Shown in pieces: positions 1 through 11,740 of a DNA stretch of 64,000 nt. The translations under genes were made by a program, and so were the position numbers. Source of the DNA: Sabellastarte sp. h YS-2021. Its lineage: Eukaryota; Annelida; Polychaeta; Sabellida; Sabellidae. Each line of letters begins with the position of its first letter. Positions within the stretch are counted from its first letter, which is position 1. Location: positions 151,280,221-151,344,220 of the forward strand of contig OZ024930.1 of assembly GCA_964017235.1 (NCBI GenBank), read 5' to 3'. The notes beneath the pieces were generated by a model. The model was not told the DNA's origin. It did no database searches and saw only the letters and a program-made list of their open reading frames with translations.

Positions 1-1189
1 AAGTTGTAAATCAAAGCTTGTTTTGACATGGTTAAACACCAGAGATGGGGTCAAATACTTGTAAATGTATTTAAATACAAATACTTTCAAAATTTTAAAA
101 TATAAATACTTTTTTGTGAATGTTTCTGAAATACTTTTCAAATACTTTTTTATTGGCGACTTATGAGAGTTGAAATAAAATTGAACAGGTCCCATTTATT
201 CTTTGTACGATCTGTGTGCAAGCATAGTTCAACTAGCCCTTTAATTCCATTGGTCCCTTACCTAACTAGTTTATAATAAGTGGGTACTAATTGCTGAAAT
301 CATCAATGTGGCTACCCTGACTTTATATGTCTGTTTCAATTAGCCTTTTAATTTCATTGGTTTATTATTCAAATTTTAATTAATATTTTCTACACAAAAT
401 GATGACATTATTTGACCTCACTTAGTAAATTGCATTCTGACGTGATTAAAAGAGGGGTAATTAAATTAGTAATTCAGACTTGAACATATTCCACAACAAT
501 ACTTAGATAAGGTGACCTTAGATCTAAATAAGGGATGGTTTTTCACTTATTAATAAATCTTTCTCACACATTGTATTAACAGGTAAATTTCAAATACTCA
601 CTTGTAAAATATGAATGGGAACCCAATCAATAGCTAGCGTTTCTAATGATCAGGGACCCGATCGATAGACTCTTGCTTTGAATTTATAGCCACTGATATT
701 AATCCCCAAAAAGATAACTTTATTGAAAATGGTACTCCGGAGACAAACATTTTACCTACTTAAGTCACTTATGTTAATCCCCAGAAGGATAACTTTACTG
801 AAAATGGTACTCAGGAGTTGAACATTTTTACCTGCTCAAGCCAATCATGTTAATTCCCAGGATAACTTAATGCAAATATGTGCTCATTTTTATCTTAAAG
901 CATATTATATCAGTCTACACAAAACTGAGAACATAATATTGCGAACATAATAGCTACCTACCCCTTTTTGTTGAATAGTTCCCCTAGTCTGATAGGTTTT
1001 TAATGAGTGTGTTTTGAAATCTGAATGACAACATATATGCTTTTGATGAGTACCAACCATCCCCAATTTTATTGTGATACATATTATATATTATTTAAAA
1101 GATGAAGCAGTATCATATATGCAGAACAAAGTACATAACTGCTACTACTCAACTTTCACTTGATTTATGACAATTAAAATAACTCTTTA

Positions 1190-3191
1190 CCCAGCAGGCA
1201 CACGCCTTGAAATGTCCTTGATTTAGAGTTGAAAACAGGTCCTGACATTGAAATGCACATTACCAACTACTAAATCTAAGTTAGTTTTCTGACATGAAAA
1301 AGTAGTGATATTTTGACCAGAAATCATGGTGATTTTTGGTTGAAAAACTCACACTGACACAATTTCAACACTATTTCAAAGCTGGATTTCTGACTGGAAA
1401 AAGTAGTGATACTTCATAAAAATTCACCACTAAATCAAGTTAGGTTTTTCGACATGAAATCTTAGTCATGTTATTGAACAGAAAACAGGTTGAATATTGG
1501 GAAATGAATGACTGGTTGATTGAAAATTCATTTTCTAGAGGGTGACATAGTGATTAAGTCTAACTTTTTGAAAGAACTATTATTGCAATTGTTTTTGAAT
1601 TTGTAGGTATTTGTAAAGCAAAGACTAATTTTTAAAGATTATAAAGATGATAAAGATTATGTGTGCATGTACATTTTTATCCATTCTCCTTATTAATTAA
1701 CTGATGCATCCAAATATAATTTTTATAATTTATAATTATATTTTGATTAATACAATTCCCGATAATTAAAAAAAACATTTTGAAATCAAACTTATCTTAA
1801 ATAAAAAAAGATAAATTCAAACTTATTCATCAAAACTTAGTAATTAGAATTTGTTTCTCAAAATTCTCCCATACACAAAGAACTAGTTTTCAGTTTGCAA
1901 GTTTACACTGAAAACTTCTCTATACAGAGAACCTAAGCTATAACATTTTATCACACAACAGTGAGTTGGGGGGTTCCTGGTTTTTCTTATCTGTACTCTG
2001 CTACACAGAACACTGGACCTGTGACTAAAGTAATTAGATAACAAAGCAGGGGTGGAGGTGGGGGTTTACCCTTGCTCAATTGCATGCATGGTGTTTACTT
2101 CTTTAAGTCTGTTTTTTGTGGTCAGCACTGACAACTAATTAAGGTGAGGAGTAATGGGTGGAGTCCTAATAATGTGGCTATTCTTGTGTTTTTTTCTCAG
2201 TTTATATGCCAAAGTTGTATGAGACACAAGCATCTGAACTGAGCATTGTGGCTTTGTTACATGATTATAGCTTCTTTATAATTACAATATAATTATAGCC
2301 AACTTAATAAAACATTTAACAGAAACTGATTGGATAAAATGCTGAAGATATAAATAATGTCACAATTGTTTGTATTTTACAAAGAAAAAAAAATATTTTA
2401 AAATTTCACAAAAAGAATTTCAATTGAAGACATTGAATAATACTGGTCCTATTAAAAACATAAAAATGGATATCTAGTTGGATAATATGGATTTACATAT
2501 CTTGAGCAATTATAATTATATTTGATGCAAAATTATGTATCATTACAATGTCATCAGAAATAGAATATTGAATATACATTAATTCATGAATACATGTCAT
2601 CTTGGAAAGAATTAATTACTTTGAGTTGTATTCAAAGTGTAAAATATGCATATGGATAGTTATTGTATAATATTATTAAGAAGCTATAATTATGACACAC
2701 AAGCTACAATGATTCAAATAAATAAGACAATGTAAATAACCTGATTTTACCTTGAATTCAACCCTATTTCATACATTGGATCCAAAAAAACCTGTTTGCA
2801 AAATCTACATGTATTTCAACCAGATTTCACACATAAATACAACCAGATTTCAACAGTTGGTTTCAACATGATTTCACTAGTTGGATCCAACCAAAAACGG
2901 TTTGCAAAATCCACACGTATTTCAACCTGATTTCACCCATTGAATTCAACCAGATTTCAACAGTTGGTTTCAACATGATTTCACCAGTTGGATCCAACCA
3001 AAAACGGTTTGCAAAATCTACACGTATTTCAACCTGATTTCACCCATTGAATTCAACCAGATTTCAACAGTTGGTTTCAACATGATTTCACCAGTTGGAT
3101 CCAACTAGAAACGGTTTGCAAAATCTACACGTATTTCAACCAGATTTCACCGTTGGATTCAACCTGATTTCAAAGTTGTGTGCCTGCTGGG
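1190..3191. mobile_element. Non-autonomous DNA transposon with CCCAGCAGGCACAC termini
   Basis: A 14-bp perfect terminal inverted repeat (CCCAGCAGGCACAC at 1190-1203, inverse at 3178-3191) is flanked by TA on both sides (1188-1189 and 3192-3193). It lies wholly inside the hAT element, so it inserted later. It is AT-rich, has no coding capacity, and its right third is a tandem array. A TA duplication would fit Tc1/mariner or another TA-targeting superfamily; the superfamily is not established. Confidence 0.65.
2755..3177. repeat. 107-bp tandem repeat array
   Basis: A unit containing TTGGATCCAACCA, a CACGTATTTCAACC block and several TTTCAACAGTTGG-like words recurs at 2881, 2988 and 3095, giving a 107-bp period, with a degenerate earlier copy from about 2760. 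Within the unit a shorter pattern (TTCAAC..GATTTCA) also repeats, suggesting growth from a smaller motif. It abuts the right terminus of the 1190-3191 element and so is subterminal to it. Confidence 0.7.
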
Positions 3192-3859
3192 TACACAGGG
3201 ATTTAATTATACTACCCATGTGAGAGGATTTTTTATAGAACATTTAAAACTTAGCTTTGTCATTTAATGCACATTAATTGAAAACTTCATTTAAAATATA
3301 GAGTAGTATCAGCTTAATAAATGTATTTGAAAAAGTATTTGAAATTTCAAATACTTTGGTAATGTATTTAAATACAATTACAAATACAAATACTTTTTCT
3401 CCTCACTGTATTTGAAATACTTTCAAATACTTTGAAAAAAGTATTTAAATACTTCAAATACAAATACTTTATGTATTTGACCCCATCCCTGTCAAACACC
3501 AGAGTTATGGTCACTGAGGGGAACACAGATGGGTAAAAAGGTGCTGGAATATGAACAGCAAGAGTGAGATCATGATGAAAGAAGTCGAGAGAAACAAGAG
3601 AAGAATGTGAGGAATGGGCTTGTGAGGAGTCTGAAGTTGGAGAAGGAAGACCTTTAAACTCAAAGACATGAACTGCAGATGCAACAGTTGAAGTTACAGA
3701 AGCTTCAGATGACTGTTGGCGCATACACATCAGGAGCAGTTTTGGCAACATCAAATGAAAAACCTTATGTTACCATCTTTATTGATGGCAAGCTTCCAAC
3801 CGGAGTAAAAGTTGAAAACTTAATACTCGTGAAATCCAGATAGCCAGGGCTATCCAGAA

Positions 3860-4595
3860 CATTGGTCACAATGGATGCTGGTATATACTACCAGTGCAAG
3901 GAAAGGACAAGGTCAAGACACCACCTTACCAGAAACGAGGCAATTATGGACATCTTATGCCTCAGTTTGATTCTCATCTTGCTTGTTGTGGCTGAAGAAC
4001 CAAGTGCAAGGGTTAGGATCCCTGTGTGCAAGGAGCCCATGTTACACAGTGTGCATCATGTCCTACATTTTCTGACAAACAATGGATACACCTGAGAGAG
4101 TTTTGCAAAAAGGTCTTCATATCACAGTTGCGCTGGCTAACAGACTGCCAATGGCAAGCTGGAGACAGAAGAGGAACTGGTATTTACCGGCAAAGAACTC
4201 TCACAGCCTGATGACATGCTATTGGATTTAGAACCGGAACACTCTGGTACTAGTGCACCCATTGCCGGCATCAGTCCTTTAGTCAGCCAACCATCCTCAG
4301 TCCCAGCAACGAGTTTCCCAGTACAAACTTTCAACACGGATCTGGTACAGCAGCCTGCAACAGGCAATCTGTGGCCGACAAGATGGCAGCTCTGTTCCTG
4401 GCACAACTACAAAAGACAGCATCTTCTTTCAAGATCCCTCCAACGCCCAGGACTCAGCTTATAAAGAACCACCTGGAGCAGCAGAACTTTGAATTGATGA
4501 ATAAGCTGCAAAAAAATGAGAAACAGGGCCTTCCTCTACCTCCACTAAGGCTACTACTGCTCTTTCCTCTGCACTTCCCATGGTAGCACCTGCCC
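3860..4595 (+). pseudogene. DIRS-1 gag N-terminal remnant
   Basis: Conceptual frames here give a cysteine-rich stretch (CASCPTFSDKQW at about 4049-4084, with another Cys just upstream) like the small zinc-binding motif at the start of DIRS gag proteins, followed by a glutamine/lysine-rich helical stretch (HLEQQNFELMNKLQKNEK at about 4471-4524). The reading frame is broken many times. A DIRS-type gag frame resumes near 8,290 beyond a large repeat block, so I read this as the 5' part of an interrupted gag. The assignment is weak in isolation; linkage to the downstream gag, RT and RNase H is the main support. 3,500-3,860 holds only degraded sequence. Confidence 0.35.
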
Positions 4596-4599
4596 TTAT

Positions 4600-5400
4600 A
4601 GTAAGACTCTGTAGGGCCACCACTGGCCCACCGGCGGCATAGCTGTCGGTCCGACATTGGCTGTAGGTGGTGGCCAGCCATTGGCGTGACCGGCTGATAC
4701 ACTGAAAACCTCTGACAAATATTAATTTGTCAATAATTTGTCAAAATGGTGCCTAAAACAACAAACTTTCCAACTGACAAATTTAAACTTGTCATTTTTT
4801 TGTTAGACAAATTAACTGACAAACTTATGACAAGAAAATGACCCTAATAGTCCAATTAATTTGTTGTTTTAGGCACCTGTTATTGCTCACAGTCTTGTGA
4901 AATTAATTTTAAGCTCACTAATTTGCTTGTCATAAGTTTTCAATTAATTTGACCAATAAGTTATGAACATTTGACTATCATTCAACAATAAAATGGCATT
5001 TGAATTTGCGATTTAGGAAACTTGCTGTTTTAGGCACCATTTTGACAAATTAATAATTTTCAGTGTAGGCAGTGGTCCACCATTGGTAGCCGACAATAAG
5101 GTTTTCTGGTGGTCCTTCAGTGGCCAACTGTCGGCAGCCAATGGTAAGTTTTCTATTGGTCCACCAGTGGCCCACCTTCAGTAGCCGACAAGGTTGACTG
5201 GTGGCCCACCAGTGGCCCACTGTTGGGTGCCATTAACTTTTTATGGTGGTTCTCTGGTGGCATGACCAGCTGATAGACAGTGGTCCACTGTTGACAGCCA
5301 ACAATAAGGTTTACTGGTGGTCCATCAGTGGCCCACTGTTGGCAGCCAATGATAAGTTTTTCTATTGGTCCACCAGTGGATCACCTTCATCAGCCAACAA
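4600..5400. repeat. GGCCCACCAGTGG-type degenerate repeats
   Basis: Short degenerate words such as TGGCCCACCAGTGGCC, GGTCCGACATTGG and CCGACAATAAGG recur in both orientations. They continue through the next 2.8 kb. The short open frames here are by-products of the repeats. A MITE sits within this stretch at 4700-5065. Confidence 0.6.
4700..5065. mobile_element. Tc1/mariner-like MITE, 366 bp
   Basis: The left end CACTGAAAA.. and right end ..TTTTCAGTG are inverted, and the repeat extends inward about 60 bp (TTTGTCAAAATGGTGCCTAAAACA on the left, its inverse at about 5024-5047). TA dinucleotides flank both ends (4698-4699 and 5066-5067). There is no coding capacity. It interrupts the surrounding GGCCCACCAGTGG repeats. 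Confidence 0.7.
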
Positions 5401-8257
5401 CCCAGATAGCATGCATACGTTGGCCCAAGATTAGCATATCCGTCGGTCCGACATTGGCAGCCACTGTTGGCCCAATGGCTTTTTGGCTGGTGGATGCTAT
5501 GTTGGTCTGACATTGGCAAGCCACTGGTAAAATTTTACTACCATTATAATATAGCATCAGCCAATCAGATTGCAGCATGAAGTTATGTGGCCATTGTTTA
5601 ACAGAAAGCAAATAATTGACAGATTTTGGGTGGATTTTAGTTAAGGGAATCCCTGATAAGTCACATGACCAAACATAAACAATGGTGGAACAGTATCTTA
5701 GGATGATATGTTCCATAATCAAATAATAAAATTATAATGTTCAGAAACAACTTTTCTTACTGTGAATTTATAATGAGAATGTTATTTTTATGTCTAAAAT
5801 TGTTAAATAGTTAAAAATTGTGGGCTCACTGAAATATGATTTTTAGGCATACCATAATAAATAGTTTTAAAGTGTCTCAAAATCCCCTATTATTGCTCGC
5901 CGCCATCTTGAATAAAAAGCCACCATTGTCCTACCATTGGCCCAACCTCGGCAGCTTAAGTTTTGGTTGGCAAGACTTCATTGAGCCAACGTTGGCATGG
6001 GTAATTCAGCTACTGATGGGAATATATTTCAACGGTAATTCAGCCACTGATTGGAATTATGATTCAAATGTGATTATTCCTTTCAACTTAAGAAACAATT
6101 ATTTTATCGGACACATACATATTGCAGCTAGTGGACCAAGGGTAGTCCAGTGGTGGCTACACCTCAACCCCAATTAATAGGATTTTGATTTAATATCATA
6201 TTTTTCTCCTGTACATGTTTTATGGTTTGTTTACAGGGGAAACTTTCACTTCTGTTAACTTTTCTCAGATGATTTTATTGATTCGATCTAAAATCCGGGT
6301 GAAAATTAGAAAATTCCCATCAGTGGCCCATCGATCATAGCTTATATACCACTGATATAGTTGGTGGGCTGCCAGTGGTAAACCTTGGAAGAAATTTGTG
6401 GCACAAGAGTGGGAAACAAGAAATATATATTAATGCAGAGATGTAGCATCTGTTATTTAAAAATGTCAGTGTCTCAGTAATATACACACACAATACATAA
6501 AGTATCCAATTACTTTGCCGTCTGTGGGCCACTGGTGGACCAACAGTATGTGTACCATTCAGGCAGAAAGTGGACCACTGATGGACCACCAGTGGTAAAT
6601 CTTACAAGTTTCTTGTGTAATAAAGTTCAGAACAACTACTTTTGGAAAGTAAAACAAATGAATTTAAGCCAAGACAGTCTCTTTTCAAGATCTGTCAAAA
6701 CAAATGCTGTTCAGCAGAGCTTGAGGTGTAGCCACCAGAGGACCACCATTGGTCCACCAACTAAGTATCTCTTACAAATCATAGTTGCATGTGTCAGATA
6801 AAAAAAAATCTGGGATAGTTTTAGGTTTGATCAAAACACAAAATTATATCACATGGAAAAAAAATGAAGATACTTTTCTGTAACCGTCACTAAAATATTT
6901 GCCACCAATGGCCCACTGGGTGCCAATCATGGGTCCTGTACTACTTATGTAGTGGGTGGACCATTGATGGACCACCAGTGGCAAATATATAAGCAAGCAA
7001 TATATAAAGTAATACTCACTGAGCAAAGTGAAGGAGTACAGAATAAGTTTGTTATATAAATGACACTAACTTATGTTAAGTGAAAGAAAATGCACATTTT
7101 ACCTAATTTTACACCAGTGGGCATAGGCTGGTCCCTGAGCTACAGCCACTGACTGTGGTAGTTGGTGGGCCAACAGTGGGCCACGCAATATATTTATATC
7201 TTGAAATAATATGTTTTTAACATTGAATATTGTTAAATAATATGTCAGAAAGCAATAGTTGAGGTTGCTTATGAAGTAGTTAATAATGTTTTAAATATTT
7301 TTTTAAAGTGCAGTCAGTGGTCCAGCAGTGGCTCATTGGTGGCTGACTAGCTATATTTTGCCATCCATAGTCAACGGTGGCCACACAAATACCTAAAGTA
7401 TCAATACTTTGCCATCGGTGGGCCACCGTTGGACCAACAGAATGTGTACCATTCAGGCAGAAAGTGGACCACTGATGGACCACCAGTGGCAAATTCTTAC
7501 AATTTCTTTGTGAAATAAAATTCAAAACAACCACTTTCGGAAAGTAATTCACTTAAAACAAATGAATTTAAGCCAAGACAGTCTCTTTTCAAGATCTGTC
7601 AAAACAAATGCCGTTCAGCAGAGCTTGAGGTGTAGCCACCAGAGGACCACCATTGGTCCACCAACTAAGTATAGCTCTTACAGATCATAGCTGCATGTGT
7701 CAGACAAAAAACAGTCTGCGATAGTTTTAGGTTTCATAAAAAAAAAAAAAAATTATATCAAAAGGAAAAAATGAAAATATCTTTAACCTTCACTAAAAAA
7801 ATATATTTGCCACAGTGGCCCACTGGGTGCTCATCATGGGTCATGTACTACTTTTGATGGACCACCTGATGGACCACCTGTGGCAAATATATAAGCAAGT
7901 AATATATAAAGTAATAAAGTGGAGAAAAGATTGACTGAGCAAAATGAAGGAGTACAGAATAAGTCTGTTAAAAATGACATTAACTTATGTTAAGTGAAAG
8001 GAAATGCACATTTTATCTAATTTTTCCCAGAATTTTACACCAGTGGGCATAGGCTGGTCCCTGAGCTACAGCCACTGACTTTGGTAGTTGGTGGGCCAAC
8101 AGGGGCCACGCAATATATTTGTATTTTGAAATAATACATTTTTAACATTGAATATTGTTAAATAATATGTCAGAAAACAGTATTTGAGGTTGCTTTTGAA
8201 GTTGTTTATAATGCTTTAAAATTCACACGGTGGCCCACTAGGGTCTTGCTATCTGGG
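5401..8257. mobile_element. Putative non-autonomous element with CCCAGATAGCA termini
   Basis: CCCAGATAGCA at 5401 has its inverse (TGCTATCTGGG) ending at 8257. The interior is full of GGCCCAC/GTGGGCC words in both orientations, arranged like subterminal binding sites, and contains an internal 904-bp duplication. I could not find a convincing flanking duplication, so the boundaries are provisional. No protein of its own is visible. The insertion separates the two halves of the DIRS-1 gag. Confidence 0.45.
6500..8130. repeat. Tandem duplication, period about 904 bp
   Basis: The stretch from about 6500 to 7190 is repeated at about 7395-8120. Clear anchors are the AATTTAAGCCAAGACAGTCT block at 6661 and 7565, the GTGTACCATTCAGGCAGAAAG block at about 6549 and 7445, and the CAGTGGGCATAGGCTGGTCC block at about 7114 and 8041. 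The copies differ by substitutions and small indels, so the duplication is not recent. Confidence 0.7.
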
Positions 8258-8289
8258 TGCCTCTACAAATCTGCATTTAAAATCAACTT

Positions 8290-9460
8290 TACAGGTGCTA
8301 CAACAAGAGGATGAAAGCACAGATACCTCAGCATCCTCCAACATGACCCCCAGGTCAGAAGAGCTCACTGACACCGGTGAGTAAGCAGCTCCCCCTAACA
8401 TACCTTTCCGAGAATTAGTTCAGAAGGTTAGAGAGTTTCTATCTATCCCAGACCCGGCTGCACAGGAACACTACAAACAGGGTTTGACTTTAGGGCACAG
8501 CCCCCTCCTTCTCCTCCAGGAAAGGGCAGACAGACCAGACTCTATAAAACTGCCTTTGGTGGCTGATCCTTCTCACCTTCAAACAGCCCAAGATGAAGCA
8601 CTGAAACCTTGTACTTTTTCCAACCGGGATATTGACAAATTCCTGAGTATCCCACCACACAAAGGTAGCTGGTATCATGTAGAGGATGAAAAGTACTCTC
8701 GCCCCCCCCCCCCCCCCCCCCCAAAAGTTGTGCCACAGACTTTCTCCTATATTGCTAGGCTTGGATACAGGAATCCTGTGGCCAAAGTTCAACAAAAATA
8801 ACTGTAGTACACGGCTCGGGAGAATATCAGTATTGCCAACTTTCTCTCCATCTTTGGCATGGCCAGTGAGTCATGTCTGCATAATGTGAGACTCTCAAGA
8901 GATCAACAGGAAAAATTGTTTGACCAGTTTAGAGTTTTTTTCATATCACACAGCAGGAAGCCTCCCAAACGCAGCTTATGCTCGACATAAGGAGGAGTAT
9001 GTCCAAAACCTATGTGGACCTGGTCGCTAATTTCATCTCTTATCTTACCAACCTGGTCTTACTGAGGAGAGATGCACATCTCTGTCACGCTCGCTGAAAC
9101 CTGGATGCCTTTAGACTCTGCAACCTAAGTGCAACAACCATCTCTGGGGAGATTTCTTCTACAGGGCTCTGATCCAAGAGTACAAACAACACCTTATCAG
9201 GCTGGGGGCAAAGCCAGCATCTAAGACACACCGGTTCAACTCCTACAAGAAGAACAAGAAGGCAGAGGTGGACATCAATGTTATGCCTTTCAGGGTTTTT
9301 TTATCAACCAGTGCTGGCACCCCAGTATGGTACAACAGCCGTTTCTTCCCCACCTTCAGCAAGGTGGTCACAGAGGGGGTTGGGGCTGCGGACGTGGGGG
9401 TGACACAAATGGTGGCAACCAGCAACAGCCTCCTCAATGACATTTCACAAACAGTGTAAC
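8290..9460 (+). pseudogene. DIRS-1 gag remnant (C-terminal part)
   Basis: From about 8,405 the translation reads like a DIRS-family gag: a FRELVQKVREFLSIPD-type segment, then TFSNRDIDKFLSIPPHKGSWYHVEDEKYS. A single open stretch covers 8484-8801. It contains a run of 21 cytosines (8702-8722) translated as seven prolines. Beyond it the frame breaks repeatedly, but a gag-like helical region can be followed to about 9,460. DIRS gag precedes RT, which here follows from 9,540. No function is expected from this copy. Confidence 0.5.
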
Positions 9461-9539
9461 CCTCAAAAGACCCTGCACAAAGACTGATAACAGGTTCAGA
9501 TAATCACTTAGATTATCGTCCCCGGTGTGCTCCTCTGGA

Positions 9540-10262
9540 GGGGGAAAGGAATCTGAGTGTTATCACCCTACAGGAGAGGAACAGGACTGCTTGTTTTCAC
9601 ATCCCACCAGAGGGGGCAAAGGCTCCACGTGTTCAAATCCCAGAGGAAGATTCCTTGTGTAAACCCTTTGTGGGCGGGCCTTGTGTACATTCTCATGGTG
9701 TATTTATCCAAGATCAAGTTCAAAAACAATCAAACCCACTACTGGGAGACTGGTTAAATTTTTCCTGCCAGCATGGAAAACCCCAGGCCTACACCTGCCA
9801 ATACTAAACTTCATTGTGGAAGGATACAAACTACATTTCAGGGAGCGTCCAGTCTTGTCCAGGATACCATGCATAATCAGCGGTTACATAGATTTCAACA
9901 AATTGCCTTGTCGATCTCTTTTCATGACTTGAAACTGCAGGGCCACAATCAAAAACATCCAAAAACCAGACAGAGTAGGTTTTTATAGTCACCTCTTCCT
10001 GGTCCCAAAACCAAGCAACCACTGGAGGCCAGTGATAGATTTAAACTGTCTGAACAAATTCCTGGCCATTCCAAAGTTCAAGATGGAAACCCAAGAATCC
10101 ATACAAGCATCTCTCAGGAAAGACGAGTGGTTCTATAGACCTCACTGACACCTACCTACATGTAGCCACGGTCCCACTGATTTTCACCAGTCTTGTCAAA
10201 GAAATAAAACTGACAGCTATACAACAGGGAATAAGAATTCATCAATATCTGGACAACTAGTT
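9540..10262 (+). pseudogene. DIRS-1 reverse transcriptase remnant
   Basis: At about 9,990-10,130 the frame encodes FLVPKPSNHWRPVIDLNCLN followed by KFKMETQESIQASL, the conserved 'VPK..WRPVIDLR.LN' and 'FKMET..SI' blocks of DIRS-type reverse transcriptases. A HQYLDN segment, the degenerate YxDD position, appears at about 10,235-10,255. Frames shift several times and the palm is shortened (the region between 10,150 and 10,200 is deleted compared with DIRS-2 and DIRS-3), so this is non-functional. Confidence 0.6.
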
Positions 10263-10269
10263 GATGCAC

Positions 10270-10495
10270 GCCCCTTTCAAAATGAAGTCACATGATGCAG
10301 AAAACCACTGTGGTTATATGAATAATCAGTCTTAACTTGGTCTTTAATTTATGACATTTGTCCTGGCCAAGACTTGCTTTGTGAATGCCTATTTATGACA
10401 ATTCTTAGCTGGGACAAAAGTCTTAGATTAAAGACTGGGCTAAGCCTAAGTGAAGACTAAGCTGACGACCTTTTGTGAATACTGCCCCTAGAATC
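10270..10495. mobile_element. Truncated Harbinger-like MITE
   Basis: The block CAGAAAACCACTGTGGTTAT at about 10298-10317 is repeated at about 11239 inside the complete MITE at 10862-11401. Further shared words are GTCTTAGATTAAAGAC-like and TAAGCCTAAGTGAAGAC-like strings. The right end ..TTTTGTGAATACTGCCCC resembles an inverted Harbinger terminus, but no matching left end is present, so the element is 5'-truncated or a divergent relative. Confidence 0.4.
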
Positions 10496-10499
10496 AGAA

Positions 10500-10858
10500 G
10501 ATGAAATGACAACGGAGAATGGTGGTTGGATCCCAAAACCTTGCTACAAGGAGAGTTTCTCTACCCCAGGAAACATGAAAAATTGATCTGTACATACACC
10601 TCAAACACAGGATTTTTTTTCTCAAACAGAAAACATCTACATATCAACCTACTGGAGACGAAGGCAATTCTTCTGGCCCTGCAATTATTCAAAATGATTT
10701 GCAGGAACAATCGGGTTTAATTGCCTTACATAATATCTCAGTGGTGGTATACATAAACAAAAAGGTCAGCACAAGATCCGCAGAACTTTGTGCTCTAATA
10801 TGGAGAATCCTTACTTGGTGCAACCTCACCAATATCACATTCAGAGCAAGACATATAC
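10500..10858 (+). pseudogene. DIRS-1 RNase H remnant, first part
   Basis: The frame encodes RKHLHINLLETKAILLALQLF (equivalent to KRLHINVLQLKAVSLALKQF in DIRS-2), then VVVYINKKVSTRSAELCALIWRILTWCNLTNITFRARHIPG. This is the DIRS RNase H domain, with the 'E.KA..LAL' and 'ARHIPG' landmarks. It stops where a MITE inserted, exactly within the ARHIPG motif; the remainder resumes at 11405. Confidence 0.65.
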
Positions 10859-10861
10859 CAG

Positions 10862-11401
10862 GGGCCGATTTCACAAAGAGACTTAAGTCCAGATTTAGAC
10901 TTAAATTTAAGACTTTGGTCTTAAATTTATGTTAAGTCTGTTGTCTTAAACTTAGCGGATTTTACAAAGCAGTTAATTCTATGAAATTGCTAAGTCAGTG
11001 GACCTAACTTTAAGTCTGGGAGGTAGTGGGCTTAAATTTTGTAAAGAGGACTTAAATATGGCCGCCATAAACTTTTCTCCGCTTCAAAATTTGAAATGGC
11101 TGTAAATAAAGTATAATTATACAGAACACCTTACTGAAGTAGTCTTTGGGAAGTTTATATGATGTAACAAGGTTATCTCAAAACAGCACTTATCCTTAGA
11201 TAACATGCATCAAATAAAGGATATAAAAGGTCATATGACACAGAAAACCACTGTGGTTATTTGACAAGATTGGACTTAGCTAAGTCACCCTTTGTTAAAT
11301 CCATTTAAGTCCCAGACCTAGCTAAGACCAAAGTCTTAGATTTAAGTCCAAGACTTAGCCAATAAAAGGACTTAGTTTAAGTCCTTTAGTGAAATCGGCC
11401 C
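10862..11401. mobile_element. PIF/Harbinger MITE, 540 bp, CAG target duplication
   Basis: Termini GGGCCGATTTCAC (left) and GTGAAATCGGCCC (right) are inverted repeats flanked by CAG on both sides (10859-10861 and 11402-11404). Three-base duplications and GGGCC termini are typical of PIF/Harbinger. Removing the element plus one CAG restores an uninterrupted RNase H codon context in the host DIRS element, confirming the boundaries. The interior is rich in CTTAAGTC/GACTTAAG palindromic words and has no ORF. Confidence 0.8.
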
Positions 11402-11404
11402 CAG

Positions 11405-11740
11405 GCTTACTCAACATGATAGTAGCTGGTCTCTCCAGGAGGAATCAGATCCAATCAACATAGTGGTCCCTATCTCCACAGATCTTCAAACAAATTTTCA
11501 AGACATGGGAGAGTCCTCAAGTGGATCTGTTTGCAACCAGCCGGGACAAGAAATACCTCTGTACTTATCTCTGATTCTTGGGCTGTCCACACTGAACATC
11601 CCATGGGAAAACCTGCTTGCTTATGATTTCTCTCCTACCGCCCTACTGCCCAAGGTTGTACAAAAACTTCAATCACAAATGTGCACGTCAACACTGTTCC
11701 CCCAGGCTGGCCACACTGAATACATCTGACAAATATCCAC
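11405..11740 (+). pseudogene. DIRS-1 RNase H remnant, second part
   Basis: It continues the RNase H/connection region: a SRRNQIQST segment, then SPQIFKQIFKTWESPQVDLFAT, matching SLHPQVFKQICLKWFTPHVDLFAT in DIRS-3. The similarity fades by about 11,740 and no tyrosine recombinase follows, so DIRS-1 is 3'-truncated here. Confidence 0.6.

Larger units (their letters stand above)
40..3491. mobile_element. Non-autonomous hAT-type DNA transposon
   Basis: The left end reads CAGAGATGGGGTCAAATAC and the right end is its near-perfect inverse (GTATTTGACCCCATCCCTG). An 8-bp flanking duplication is present with one mismatch: ttaaacac at 32-39 and tcaaacac at 3492-3499. CAG-initial terminal repeats with 8-bp duplications are characteristic of the hAT superfamily. 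Both subterminal regions (about 50-160 and 3310-3480) are packed with AAATAC/GTATTT words on both strands, which look like transposase-binding repeats. I see no transposase ORF, so it would need a transposase supplied in trans. About 2 kb of its interior is a second element (1190-3191). Confidence 0.75.

Noticed and set aside
3368-3754. 128-residue minus-strand open frame
   Set aside because: It covers the hAT right terminus and adjoining degraded sequence; composition is low-complexity.
4600-8250. CRISPR-like spaced repeats
   Set aside because: The GGCCCACCAGTGG words vary in sequence, spacing and orientation; the context is a eukaryotic repeat element.
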